Assembly: GCF_004135735.1 (NCBI RefSeq)
Contig: NZ_CP012670.1
Coordinates: 930,001-994,000 of the forward strand
DNA length: 64,000 nt
Direction: 5' to 3'
DNA from: Sorangium cellulosum
Lineage (GTDB): Bacteria; Myxococcota_A; Polyangia; Polyangiales; Polyangiaceae
The notes under the pieces were generated by a model. The model saw nothing but the letters and a program-made list of their open reading frames with translations. It was not told the origin of the DNA and ran no database searches. The first letter of the stretch is position 1. Each line of letters opens with the position of its first letter. Shown here piece by piece: positions 54,853 through 63,681 of this stretch. Position numbers and translations under genes: made by a program.

Positions 54853-57408
54853 ATGAACGGGACCGCTCGACGGATCGTGAAGGACGCGTTTCGCGCCGCG
54901 CTCGGGAAGGCCACGGCCGCGCGCGGCGGAGATCCGGAGATCGCGGCGGCGGCCTGCGCCGTGCTGGAGCGTCTGGCCGGAAGGGCCACGGCCACGCTCG
55001 TCGCCCGGGAGGACACGGAGCGATGGGCGGTGCTCGACGGGGTCATCGAGGCGCTGTGCGCCCGCGGCGCGACCGTCGTGATCTGGCCGATCGGGCGGAG
55101 GTGGGGCACCGCCCTGCCGCTCGGCGGCCTCGAGGCGCTGGTCGCTGCGCTCGCGGTCGTGGAGCCGGCGTTCGAGAGCGGGCAAGGGCCGGGCACGAGC
55201 GAGGATCTCGCCCACGAGGCGCGGCTGCGGCTCTCTGGGGAGGCGCTCCGGGCGCGGGACATCGTCCTGATCGTGGATGCGGCGGAGGACGCGGTGGGGT
55301 TCTCGCCGCGCGCGATCCTGGAGGAGGCGGCCTCCGAGGGGGGGGCCCGCGTGCTGTGCAGCGGCCGCGAGGGCGCGGGCGACGAGGACGCGGTGCTCTT
55401 GCGGCGCGAGGGAACGGGGGGGCAGCGCGGGGAGACAGGGGAGCAGGCGGCCGGAGGCGGGAGCCTGAAAGAGGAGCAGGCGGCCGGGGGCGAGGACCTG
55501 GCGGAGCTCGTCCCGGCCGTTGCCCTCGCGCTGGCCCCGGCGCCGATCCCGGTGCTCGCGGCGGTGACAGGGGGCGCTCCGGCGCGGATCGCCGCGCACC
55601 TCGCCGAGGTCGCGGGAGAGCGCGGGCCGCTATGCGTCGAGGATGGGGGCATCTCCTACGGCCAGAGCGGCTGGCGGGCCGCCGTGGAGGCAGCGCTTCC
55701 GCCTGCGGAGCGCGGGCGGGTGCACGCGGCGTTCGCGGAGGCCGCGTCCCGCGCCGCGCGCGGCGCCCCGGGGAGCGAGGAGCGCGTGTACTGGGCCGCG
55801 TGCCGCGCGGGCCACCTCGAGCTCTCGGGCGCGCCGTGGACGGCCTTCGTCGATCTCGTCGATCCGGCGTGGGAGGCGCTCTGCGCGGCGGCGCAGGCGC
55901 CGTCGCGGGGTCGCATCGAGGACGCCCGCTCGGCGCGGCGCGCGGCGCAGCGTGCGGCCGCCGGCGCGCTCGAGCGGCGCAAGGCGCCGGCGGGGGCCTC
56001 CGCGACGGGGCGCGCGCAGGTGGACGCGGGCGAGCGGGCGCGCGCTTCGGCCTTCGCGGTCCGCGCGGCGCTCGTGGAGTCGTCGCTGCGGGCGCGGCGC
56101 TGGGGCACCGAGGGGCCGCTCGCGGACAGCGCGGCGGCGGCGCAGCTCCTCGCGAGCTGGGCGGAGCTCGCCCCTGCGGGGGCGCGCGAGCGCCTGTCGG
56201 CGCTGTCGCGGGAGGTCGCGCGGCGGGAGCCCCGCGCTGCCCAGGCGATGCTCGCCGCGGCGGCGGTGAGCCCGGGCCGTGAGCGAGCGGCGCTCGTGGA
56301 CGAGGCGCTGCGGTGCCTGCCCGACGAGCCCGCCGAGCGGCTGGAGGCGCTGGCCGCCGCGGCGGGGATGCTCGCCGGCGAGGCCCCGGGGGCGGCGGGG
56401 GAGGGCACGTCCGCGGGGGGCTCACCCGCGGAGGGCACGTCCGCGGAGGGGGCGCTCGACGAGGCGCTCGGGCAGGTGCTCTCGCTCGTCTCGGCGGCGC
56501 TCCTCGGCGCCTTCCAGCGAGCCATCGCGCGCTGGCGGGCGTCTCTCTGCGCCCGCGCCGCGGACCGGGTGGGTACGGAGCACCCGTTGCGGCGCTCGAT
56601 CCTCGCGCTGCTCGCGCCCAGGCTGGGGGAGCCGGCCCGCTCGGCGTGGGCGGATCGTGTCGCGCGCGACGCTCTCGCGGCGCTGTCGTCCGGCCGATCG
56701 TGGGATGCGGCGGTCTATGAAGATCTGCGCCGTGTGGCGCCGTTCCTCTCCCTCGATGTCGCGCTCGAGGTGAACGCGCAGCGGGAGCGCATGGATGCGC
56801 CGGGGGCGCGGCGGGTGAGCCCGGCGCTGATCGAGCGGCTCCGGTCGCTCGGGGCGCCGGTGGACGAGGCGGCGACGAGCGGCGCCCGGCGCGGAGCGCA
56901 GGGCAAGAGAAAGGGCGCCGGGGCCGCGGCCCCGGCGCGCGCGCCCCTGGGCCGCGGCGAGGCCGCCGAGAGCGCGACGGGCGTCGGAGCGACCGGGGAG
57001 GCGAGGGGGCCGGAGGAGGCCGAGGCGCGGGCGGCCGAGGCGCTCGGCATCCACGGACCGGACCGGATGGCGGCCCTCGCCCAGGCGGCGCTCGCGCTGC
57101 CGCCGGAGCGGGCAGCAGCGCTCGCGGAGCTCGCGGTCTGCGCGGCGGAGGAGGAGCCGCCCGCGGACGGGTGGGGCTATTTCCTGCTCGCGCAGCTCGG
57201 CGGCGCGCTCTCGCCCGAGCGAGCGGCGCAGGTGCTCGGATGGCTGCTGGACTCTCTGACGGGCGCGCCGTTGCGGGCCGACATGCTCTGGACGGGGGAC
57301 GGGGACGACCTGCGGCGCATCGGCCCGCTGCTCCTGCGGATCGGGGGGGAAGGGCTGCTCGTCGATGCGGGGCAGAGCGTGGCGGAGATCACGGCCCGCT
57401 ACGCGTGA
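54853..57408 (+). CDS. large helical protein downstream of the RHS toxin, unknown function
   Basis: An 851-residue Ala/Arg/Glu-rich protein, predominantly helical, with no signal peptide or membrane segment. Residues ~95-180 have alternating hydrophobic strands (DIVLIVDAAEDAVGF, GARVLCSGR) like an NTPase core, but no Walker A motif is visible. Helical repeats fill the rest. A Gly/Glu linker lies around residues ~190-215 and another low-complexity stretch at ~510-530. The start ATG has ggag seven bases upstream and lies 27 bp after the RHS stop, so the two are probably cotranscribed. It is far larger than normal deaminase immunity proteins; it may act as adaptor, chaperone or immunity. No family is recognised. 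Confidence 0.7.
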   Translation: MNGTARRIVKDAFRAALGKATAARGGDPEIAAAACAVLERLAGRATATLVAREDTERWAVLDGVIEALCARGATVVIWPIGRRWGTALPLGGLEALVAALAVVEPAFESGQGPGTSEDLAHEARLRLSGEALRARDIVLIVDAAEDAVGFSPRAILEEAASEGGARVLCSGREGAGDEDAVLLRREGTGGQRGETGEQAAGGGSLKEEQAAGGEDLAELVPAVALALAPAPIPVLAAVTGGAPARIAAHLAEVAGERGPLCVEDGGISYGQSGWRAAVEAALPPAERGRVHAAFAEAASRAARGAPGSEERVYWAACRAGHLELSGAPWTAFVDLVDPAWEALCAAAQAPSRGRIEDARSARRAAQRAAAGALERRKAPAGASATGRAQVDAGERARASAFAVRAALVESSLRARRWGTEGPLADSAAAAQLLASWAELAPAGARERLSALSREVARREPRAAQAMLAAAAVSPGRERAALVDEALRCLPDEPAERLEALAAAAGMLAGEAPGAAGEGTSAGGSPAEGTSAEGALDEALGQVLSLVSAALLGAFQRAIARWRASLCARAADRVGTEHPLRRSILALLAPRLGEPARSAWADRVARDALAALSSGRSWDAAVYEDLRRVAPFLSLDVALEVNAQRERMDAPGARRVSPALIERLRSLGAPVDEAATSGARRGAQGKRKGAGAAAPARAPLGRGEAAESATGVGATGEARGPEEAEARAAEALGIHGPDRMAALAQAALALPPERAAALAELAVCAAEEEPPADGWGYFLLAQLGGALSPERAAQVLGWLLDSLTGAPLRADMLWTGDGDDLRRIGPLLLRIGGEGLLVDAGQSVAEITARYA

Positions 57409-57503
57409 GCGGCCCGAGCCCTTGTTTGCGTCCCTGGCTCCGTTGCGTCCGGAACAGGCGCCCTCCCGTCTCCCGTCCCGCCCGCCCCCGGCCCGTCTGT
57501 CCT

Positions 57504-59450
57504 TCAGATCCCGAATTGCCGGAGCTTCTTGTGGAGCCCCTCGCGCGTGATCCCGAGCGACTTGGCCGCGTTGGTCTTGTTGTTGTTGTGCTCGCGCAGC
57601 GCCTCCAGGAGGAAGAACTTCTCGACCGCGTCCATCATCTCCTTGAGCGACCCCTTCGGCGTCCCCGCGCGCGCCACGAGCCCCTCGACCTGCCGGATCC
57701 GCGGCGACAGGAGCTCCGGCGTCGCGAACGCCCCCGGATCGAGCTGGATCACGAGCCGCTGCACCTCGTTCTGGAGCTCCCGCACGTTGCCCGGCCAGTC
57801 GTACGCGACCATGAGCTCCATCGCCTGCTGGCTGAACCCGCCGCACGGCTTGCCGATCTCGTCCGCGTAGCGCTCCAGGAAGTGCGCCGCGAGCAGCGGG
57901 ATGTCGTCGCGCCGCTCCCGCAGCGGCGGCAGGCGGATCGGGAAGACCTTCAGCCGGTAGTACAGATCCTCGCGGAACCGCCCCTTCGCGACCTCGTCCT
58001 CCAGGTTGCGGTTCGTCGCCGCGACGATGCGCACGTTCACGTGCTTCGGGCTCGTCGCGCCCACCGGACGGATCTCGCCCTCCTGGAGCGCGCGGAGCAG
58101 CTTCGACTGGAGCGACAGCGGGGTCTCGGTGATCTCGTCGAGGAAGAGCGTCCCGCCGTCGGCGATCTCGAACAGGCCCTTCTTCTCCTCCGTGGCGCCC
58201 GTGAACGACCCCTTCTTGTGCCCGAACAGCTCGCTCTCCAGCAGGCTCTCGGCCAGCGCCGCGCAGTTCTGCGCGACGAAGAGCTTGTCGCGGCGGCGGG
58301 AGCGGTAGTGCACCGCCGCGGCGATGAGCTCCTTGCCCGTGCCCGTCGCCCCCTCGATCAGCACCGTGACCCGCGTGTCGACCACCTTGTCGAGCTGGCC
58401 GATGACCTTGCCCATCGCCTCGCTCCTGCCGATGATCTCGACCGCGCTCCGACCCCCGCCCCGGCGCTTCTCCTCGCGCCCCTTGAGGAAGCTGTTCTCC
58501 TTCTGGAGCCGCTCCTCCGCCAGCACCAGCCGCTTGATGAGCCGCGCGTTCGCCACCGCGAGCGACGCGTTCGCCGCCAGCACGAGCAGCGTCTCCAGAT
58601 CGCCGCCGTTCAGCATCCCGGGCGCGCTCCGGTTGTCGGCCTGGAGCACCCCGATGATCTCCTCGCCCTTCCAGAGCGGCACCGCGAGCGTGCTGCGGAT
58701 CGACGCGCCCATCAGCGACTCGGTCTCCCCCACCTCGATCGGCGCGTCCGAGGCCAGCACCGCCGCGCGCTCCTTGATCACCTTCCGGTACACGCTGCGC
58801 GTGATCGGGACCGGCCCCGCCGGCGGCGCCCCGCCGCCCGACGCGGAGCGGACCCGCGTCAGCACCGGGACGAACGCCGCCGGCGCGACGCCCGGCTCCT
58901 GATCGTCGTCGCGGAGCACCACCGTCACGTGCGTCGCGCTCGGCACCAGCGCGAGCACCGCGTCGGCGATCTCGGCGAGCACCTGATCGAGATCGTTCGC
59001 GGCGCCGATGCGCTTCTGCGCCGCGTACATCGCCGACAGCGCGCTCGGGTCGCGCTCGATCTTCGCCTCCGCGGGCTCGATCTCGTCGAGGCGCCGGATC
59101 GACACGACCCGCGCGTCGTCGGCCTCCTCCGGGATCGTCACGACCATCCGGGTGACCGCGTCGCCCGAGCCGAGCTCGATGACGTCCCCGGTCTGGAGGG
59201 CGACCGCGCTGCGCTCGGCCCCGAGCTCGAGCCGCTCGCCCCGCCGCGTCACGCTCGTCCCGTTCGTCGAGCGCAGGTCCTCGAGCACCACCGCGTCCGC
59301 GGTGCTCACGATGCGCGCGTGCGCCCCGGAGACGTGGCGATCGTCGAGGACGACCCGGTTGTCCGGCGCGCGTCCGATCGTGATCAGCTCGCCCTGGAGC
59401 TCGAAGGTGCGCCCGGCGGCCAGACCCTGGGTTACCTCGAGCAGGATCAT
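57504..59450 (-). CDS. sigma-54-dependent activator with FHA and GAF domains
   Basis: A 648-residue enhancer-binding protein. An FHA domain (~20-95; IGRAPDNRVVLDDRHVSGAH, DLRSTNGTS) is followed by a GAF domain (~150-310), then an AAA+ domain with Walker A GATGTGKE, the sigma-54 contact loop GSFTGA (canonical GAFTGA), Walker B GTLFLDEI and WPGNVRELQN. A Fis-type helix-turn-helix, NAAKSLGITREGLHKKLRQF, ends the protein. The FHA domain implies control by Ser/Thr phosphorylation, as in other myxobacterial activators. The ATG at 59450 begins just before the FHA domain. No sigma-54 target promoter was found nearby. Confidence 0.92.
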   Translation of the reverse strand: MILLEVTQGLAAGRTFELQGELITIGRAPDNRVVLDDRHVSGAHARIVSTADAVVLEDLRSTNGTSVTRRGERLELGAERSAVALQTGDVIELGSGDAVTRMVVTIPEEADDARVVSIRRLDEIEPAEAKIERDPSALSAMYAAQKRIGAANDLDQVLAEIADAVLALVPSATHVTVVLRDDDQEPGVAPAAFVPVLTRVRSASGGGAPPAGPVPITRSVYRKVIKERAAVLASDAPIEVGETESLMGASIRSTLAVPLWKGEEIIGVLQADNRSAPGMLNGGDLETLLVLAANASLAVANARLIKRLVLAEERLQKENSFLKGREEKRRGGGRSAVEIIGRSEAMGKVIGQLDKVVDTRVTVLIEGATGTGKELIAAAVHYRSRRRDKLFVAQNCAALAESLLESELFGHKKGSFTGATEEKKGLFEIADGGTLFLDEITETPLSLQSKLLRALQEGEIRPVGATSPKHVNVRIVAATNRNLEDEVAKGRFREDLYYRLKVFPIRLPPLRERRDDIPLLAAHFLERYADEIGKPCGGFSQQAMELMVAYDWPGNVRELQNEVQRLVIQLDPGAFATPELLSPRIRQVEGLVARAGTPKGSLKEMMDAVEKFFLLEALREHNNNKTNAAKSLGITREGLHKKLRQFGI

Positions 59451-59662
59451 GGTGTGGTCAGTCTGCCCCAGGATGACCCGTGGGGAGGGCCCGGAGTAAA
59501 CCGTCAACACCGAGGAGACGCCAGGAAAAACCGGGCCGCCGGCCGCTCCGGCCGAGCCTCCCGCCCGGGGGGCGAGGATTCAGCGGATCCTGCACGATGG
59601 TGAGCTGGGGCCTGTTGACGCCGCCGTGCAGGCGGCCGGGGAAGGGGCGCGCGGCGCGGCGC

Positions 59663-61414
59663 TCACTGCGCGCGGGCGTTCAGGCGGTAGATGACGGTCT
59701 TGAAGGGCGCGTTGGCGGAGATCTTCGCGGCGTCCTTCGAGGCCTCGCCGTCGTCGACGATCTTCTGGAGCTTGGTCGCGACGTCGGCGTCGCCCTTGGG
59801 CGAGAGCGCGTCGATGACCGACACCGAGACGAAGCGCACGGCCGCGTTCGAGATCTTCGGCATGGCGTCGATGATGCTCTGCCGGACGTCGGGGGTGCCG
59901 AGGACGCCCGTCATGTAGGCCGCCTTGATCCCCTGGAACTGCGTGTCCTTCGCCTGCGACGCCGGCTCGCCGAGCTTGCCGACGTAGCACGCGGCCTTGT
60001 CGCCGCAGTCCTTGAGCAGCCCCTTCGCGAGCTTGATCTCCTTCTCGAACGCCTTGCCGACCGTGCCGGAGCTCGAGCGGGTGTTCGCGAGCCGGTCGAC
60101 CTCGGCGATCTGGTCCGCCTTCATCAGCTTGAGCGCCGTGAGCAGCGAGACGTCGCGGATCTGCGCCACGTCGTCCTCCTCGCCCCGGGTCGAGAGCGCC
60201 GCCTTCACGAGCCACGGCACGAGGCTCGCGTCGAAGAAGTTGCCCGCCGCCTCCGCGAGCATGGCCCGCGCGTTGACCCCGGCCGGGGGGACCTGGAGCG
60301 ACGCCGGCGTCTTCTCGTAGGCCGCCTGGAAGGCCGCCAGGGTCTCCGGCGTCTTCGGCACCTTCGTGAGCTCGCGCGCGATGATCGCGCGGGGCACGTC
60401 CTCCGCCTTCTCGAGCGCCGCGAGCAGCGGCTGCACCGACTCCTGCCGGCCGATCGTCGCGAGGACGAGCGCCGCCGCCGCCACGTGGGCCGTCTCCGCG
60501 GCCTTCTTCTGCTCCGCGTTCGGCTTGTCGCCGGCCGTCTTCAGGCTCTCGACCTGCGAGTACTCGACGAGCTCCTTGTGCTCGCCCTTGAGCAGCGCGA
60601 TGGTCGGCTCGATCGCCGGCTTGCCGATCTTCGTGAGGGCCAGGATGGCCGTCGCGGCGGCGTCCGCCTTGAGCGGCGACAGCACCACCTTGAGCAGCGG
60701 GACGACCGCCTTCTCGCTGCGCTGCCAGCCGAGCAGCTCCGCCGCGGTGATCTGCCAGAAGAGCTCGTTCCGGAGCGTGGCCACGTCCTTGGGATCGTTG
60801 ATCGGGCGCCCGAGCATCGTGATGAGCTGCCCCTCCCACGACGGGTCGTTGATCTCGAGCATCGCGTCGTGCACGTCGCGCGAGATCGTGGACCCCTTGG
60901 GCTTCGCGTGCTGGAGCTTCGTGAAGACGTCGAGGAGCGGACCGGCGGCGTCCTTCGGCTTCGTCGCCGCGAGGCCGCGCACCGCCCAGCGGACGTCCTC
61001 CTCGGTGCTGTCGGCCTTGTAGTCCTTGAGCGCCTTGATGAGGCAGGCGCTGCCGCGCGGATCCCTCGTGTCGGAGAGGAACTTGATGAGCTTCGAGTTC
61101 GTGCGCTCATCCAGGTCGCCGGCCACGCACTTCTGCGTCATCGGCTCGACGATCTGGTCGAGGAGCGGCTTCACCGTCGGGCCGCTCCGGTCCTTGTTGT
61201 CGCGCGTCATCGCGTCCTCGAAGAACTGGACGAGGCGGTTGACCGCCTGAGGGAGCGTCGCCGGGTCGTCGAGCCGCTTGACGTGCGTCTCGGGGTCGTT
61301 CTCGTCGGCGCACCCGGCGACGATCCCTGCGGACAGCGCCATCGACGAGGCGGTGGCGGCCCCCAGGAGGAGCGAGCGAAGGAGCGGCAGGATGCTGCGT
61401 GCTGAGCGGGACAT
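59663..61414 (-). CDS. HEAT-repeat lipoprotein
   Basis: A 583-residue lipoprotein with a signal peptide ending VAGC. The mature protein consists of about ten helical HEAT-like repeats (for example AVVPLLKVVLSPLKADAAAT, AILALTKIGKPAIEPTIALL, VQPLLAALEKAEDVPRAIIA), which usually make a protein-binding solenoid. A CGDKAACYVGKLGEPA motif lies at ~485. The ATG at 61414 has ggagg seven bases upstream. It stands alone on the minus strand. Its partner in the envelope is unknown. Confidence 0.85.
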   Translation of the reverse strand: MSRSARSILPLLRSLLLGAATASSMALSAGIVAGCADENDPETHVKRLDDPATLPQAVNRLVQFFEDAMTRDNKDRSGPTVKPLLDQIVEPMTQKCVAGDLDERTNSKLIKFLSDTRDPRGSACLIKALKDYKADSTEEDVRWAVRGLAATKPKDAAGPLLDVFTKLQHAKPKGSTISRDVHDAMLEINDPSWEGQLITMLGRPINDPKDVATLRNELFWQITAAELLGWQRSEKAVVPLLKVVLSPLKADAAATAILALTKIGKPAIEPTIALLKGEHKELVEYSQVESLKTAGDKPNAEQKKAAETAHVAAAALVLATIGRQESVQPLLAALEKAEDVPRAIIARELTKVPKTPETLAAFQAAYEKTPASLQVPPAGVNARAMLAEAAGNFFDASLVPWLVKAALSTRGEEDDVAQIRDVSLLTALKLMKADQIAEVDRLANTRSSSGTVGKAFEKEIKLAKGLLKDCGDKAACYVGKLGEPASQAKDTQFQGIKAAYMTGVLGTPDVRQSIIDAMPKISNAAVRFVSVSVIDALSPKGDADVATKLQKIVDDGEASKDAAKISANAPFKTVIYRLNARAQ

Positions 61415-61644
61415 GGTGTTTCCTCCGGGACCTCGGTGATGCCGCCGACCTGGCCTCGCTCCCCCCGAGGGGCTGCGAGCGCGAACGAGGCGACGCGGCC
61501 AGCGGCTAGCCTTCGTTAGCCTGAGGGGACGAAAGTGGACAAAAACAGCGCGCGGCAGGGGGCGCGGCCCCCCTTCGGCCACGTGGTGGCGCCGCTCCGT
61601 CATGGAATCGGCGGAGCCGAAAGTATTCGCCGTGGGAGATGGTG

Positions 61645-62487
61645 TCAACGCGAGCGGGGCGCCGGGACGAACCGGCGGATCCCCGTCGCGAACAGCCGGT
61701 CGGGGATGACACGACGCAGCGCGACGAGCGCCCGTGCGTCCCGGCCGATGAGCGTGCGGAACGGCGGAGAGGCGCCCTCGATGAGGCGGACGATGGCCGC
61801 CGCGACCGGGGTGGGCGGCGGCGCCTTCGCGGCGTCCGCGAGGACGAGCCGCTCGAGCGCCTCGGTCATCGCGGCGTAGGGCCCCTCGCGCGAGACGTGC
61901 GCGCCGCGCCGCTGGTTCTCGAAGAAGATCTCGGTCTTGAAGGTGCCCGGCTCGACGAGGCAGACGTCGACGCCGAACGGGGCGACCTCCCAGCGCAGCG
62001 CCTCGCTGAACCCCTCGACGGCGTGCTTCGTGGCGGCGTAGGCGCTCACGCCGGGGAGGCCGACGAGCCCGGAGATGCTCGAGACGTTGATGATCCGGCC
62101 GCGCCCCGCGGCGCGCATCGCCGGGAGCACCGCGCGCGTCACGGCCATGAGCCCGAAGACGTTGGTCTCGAACTGCGCGCGGACGTCGTCGTCCGCCTGC
62201 TCCTCGAAGGCGCCGCCGACCGCGATGCCCGCGTTGTTGACGAGCGCGTGGACGGGGCCGTGCTTGAGCAGGAGCTCCTTGACCTTGGCGCACGCGTTCG
62301 GGGCGGCGACGTCGAGCTGCTCGATCTCGAGCGAGGCGCCCCGCGCCCTCGCCGCGGCGAGGAGCGCGTCGGCCTTCTCGAGGCGGCGCATCGTGGCGAT
62401 GACCCGGTGGCCCGCCGCCGCGCACGCGACGGCGGTCGCGAAGCCGATGCCGCTCGAGGATCCGGTGACGAGGACGAGGTGACCCAT
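61645..62487 (-). CDS. short-chain dehydrogenase/reductase
   Basis: A 280-residue classical SDR. The NAD(P) motif is TGSSSGIG at ~8-15, NNAG is at ~85, the catalytic serine is in NVSSISG and the tyrosine-lysine pair is YAATK. MRR after the second strand suggests NADP(H). The substrate is unknown. A start ATG at 62487 precedes MGHLVLVTG. It lies 39 bp downstream of the FAD oxidoreductase gene on the same strand and may be cotranscribed with it. Confidence 0.9.
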   Translation of the reverse strand: MGHLVLVTGSSSGIGFATAVACAAAGHRVIATMRRLEKADALLAAARARGASLEIEQLDVAAPNACAKVKELLLKHGPVHALVNNAGIAVGGAFEEQADDDVRAQFETNVFGLMAVTRAVLPAMRAAGRGRIINVSSISGLVGLPGVSAYAATKHAVEGFSEALRWEVAPFGVDVCLVEPGTFKTEIFFENQRRGAHVSREGPYAAMTEALERLVLADAAKAPPPTPVAAAIVRLIEGASPPFRTLIGRDARALVALRRVIPDRLFATGIRRFVPAPRSR

Positions 62488-62526
62488 GGGAAGGGCCGCG
62501 AGTATAGACGAACCGCGCCGCGCGGC

Positions 62527-63675
62527 TCAGCCGATGATCATCGCCTCGCTGAGGAGCCGGCCCTCCTTGAAGCGGCGTAGGTTCCAGCGCTCGAACAGGG
62601 GGAGGGTGACGCCCTCGGCGATGTGCTGCGCGATGAGCTTGCCCATGACGGGCGCGATCATGAAGCCGTGCCCCATGAACCCCGAGGCCTGGTAGAAGTG
62701 CTCCACCTCGTCGACCGCCCCGACGATCGGGTTCTGATCCGGCGTGAGCTCGTAGCAGCCGGCCCACTGCCGCAGCACCTTCACGCTGCCGAGGACGGGG
62801 CACGCCCGGACGAGCGCCCGCGCGTACAGCGCGAGGAACTTGTGGCTCGACCCCATGTCGAGGCCCTCGGGCACGTCGTCGTTGGAGATGCCGCCCACGA
62901 TCTCGCCGCGCATCGACTGCGAGAAATAGAGGCCGTTCGACAGGTCCGCGACGAGGGGGCCGAGCCAGGGCTTGAGCGGCTCGGTCGAGCAGATCTCGTG
63001 GCGGTGCGGGTGGTTGGGCAGCTCCACGCCGAGCATGCGCGCGATCTCCGGGCTCCACGCGCCGGCGGCGTTCACCACCCGGTGCGTCCGGATCTCGCCC
63101 CGGTCGGTGACCACGGCGTCGATCCGCGCGCCGCGCGTGCGGAACCCGACGACGTCCGTGAAGGTGGCGATGTCGACGCCGAGCCGCCGGGCCTGCTCGG
63201 CGTAGCCCCAGACGAACGGCCAGGGGAACACGACGCCGTCGTCGGGGTTGTAGCTCGCGGCGACGACGCCCTCGGTCGAGAGCTCCGGCACGATCGCGCG
63301 CGCCTCGTTCGCGGTGAGCATCCGCGTGCCGAGGCCGCACGCGTTCTGCACGGCGACGCTCTTCTCGAGCGTCCTCCGGCCGGCCTCGCTGCGCACGAGG
63401 AACAGGTAGCCGCCCTGCCGGAACCAGACGTTGATCCGCATCTCGCGCGCGAAATCCCGGCAGATGCGGATGCTCTCCTGCATCAGCCGGATGTTGCCCT
63501 CGCTCGAGAACTGCGCCCGCACGCCGCCGCCGTTGCGGCCGCTCGCGCCGCTGCAGAGGTAGCCCCGGTCGACGACCGCGATGTCCGTGATCCCGTGGTG
63601 CCGCGCCAGGTTGTAGGCGATCGCGAGGCCCATGATCCCCGCGCCGACGATGACGATCTCCGCCTCGGATCGCAT
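62527..63675 (-). CDS. FAD-dependent oxidoreductase (sarcosine-oxidase beta/DAO family)
   Basis: A 382-residue flavoprotein. The dinucleotide motif is VIVGAGIMGLAIAYNLARH at the N-terminus. SGASGRNGGGVRAQFSS fits the sarcosine/dimethylglycine-oxidase beta-subunit family, as do VNAAGAWSPEIA and the C-terminal YELTPDQNPIVGAVDEVEHF with GFMGHGFMIAPVMG. It probably oxidises an N-methyl or other secondary amino acid. No alpha, gamma or delta subunit genes are present here, so it may be a single-subunit enzyme. It begins 6 bp after the inositol-phosphatase-like gene. Confidence 0.9.
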   Translation of the reverse strand: MRSEAEIVIVGAGIMGLAIAYNLARHHGITDIAVVDRGYLCSGASGRNGGGVRAQFSSEGNIRLMQESIRICRDFAREMRINVWFRQGGYLFLVRSEAGRRTLEKSVAVQNACGLGTRMLTANEARAIVPELSTEGVVAASYNPDDGVVFPWPFVWGYAEQARRLGVDIATFTDVVGFRTRGARIDAVVTDRGEIRTHRVVNAAGAWSPEIARMLGVELPNHPHRHEICSTEPLKPWLGPLVADLSNGLYFSQSMRGEIVGGISNDDVPEGLDMGSSHKFLALYARALVRACPVLGSVKVLRQWAGCYELTPDQNPIVGAVDEVEHFYQASGFMGHGFMIAPVMGKLIAQHIAEGVTLPLFERWNLRRFKEGRLLSEAMIIG

Positions 63676-63681
63676 CGCGCC

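Noticed and set aside
54853..57408. Calling the 851-residue protein the cognate immunity protein
   Set aside because: Position fits but size and lack of any similarity do not; kept only as a hypothesis.
57171..59603. An 810-codon plus-strand frame opposite the sigma-54 activator
   Set aside because: The minus-strand protein has complete FHA, GAF, AAA+ and HTH domains; the other frame has none.
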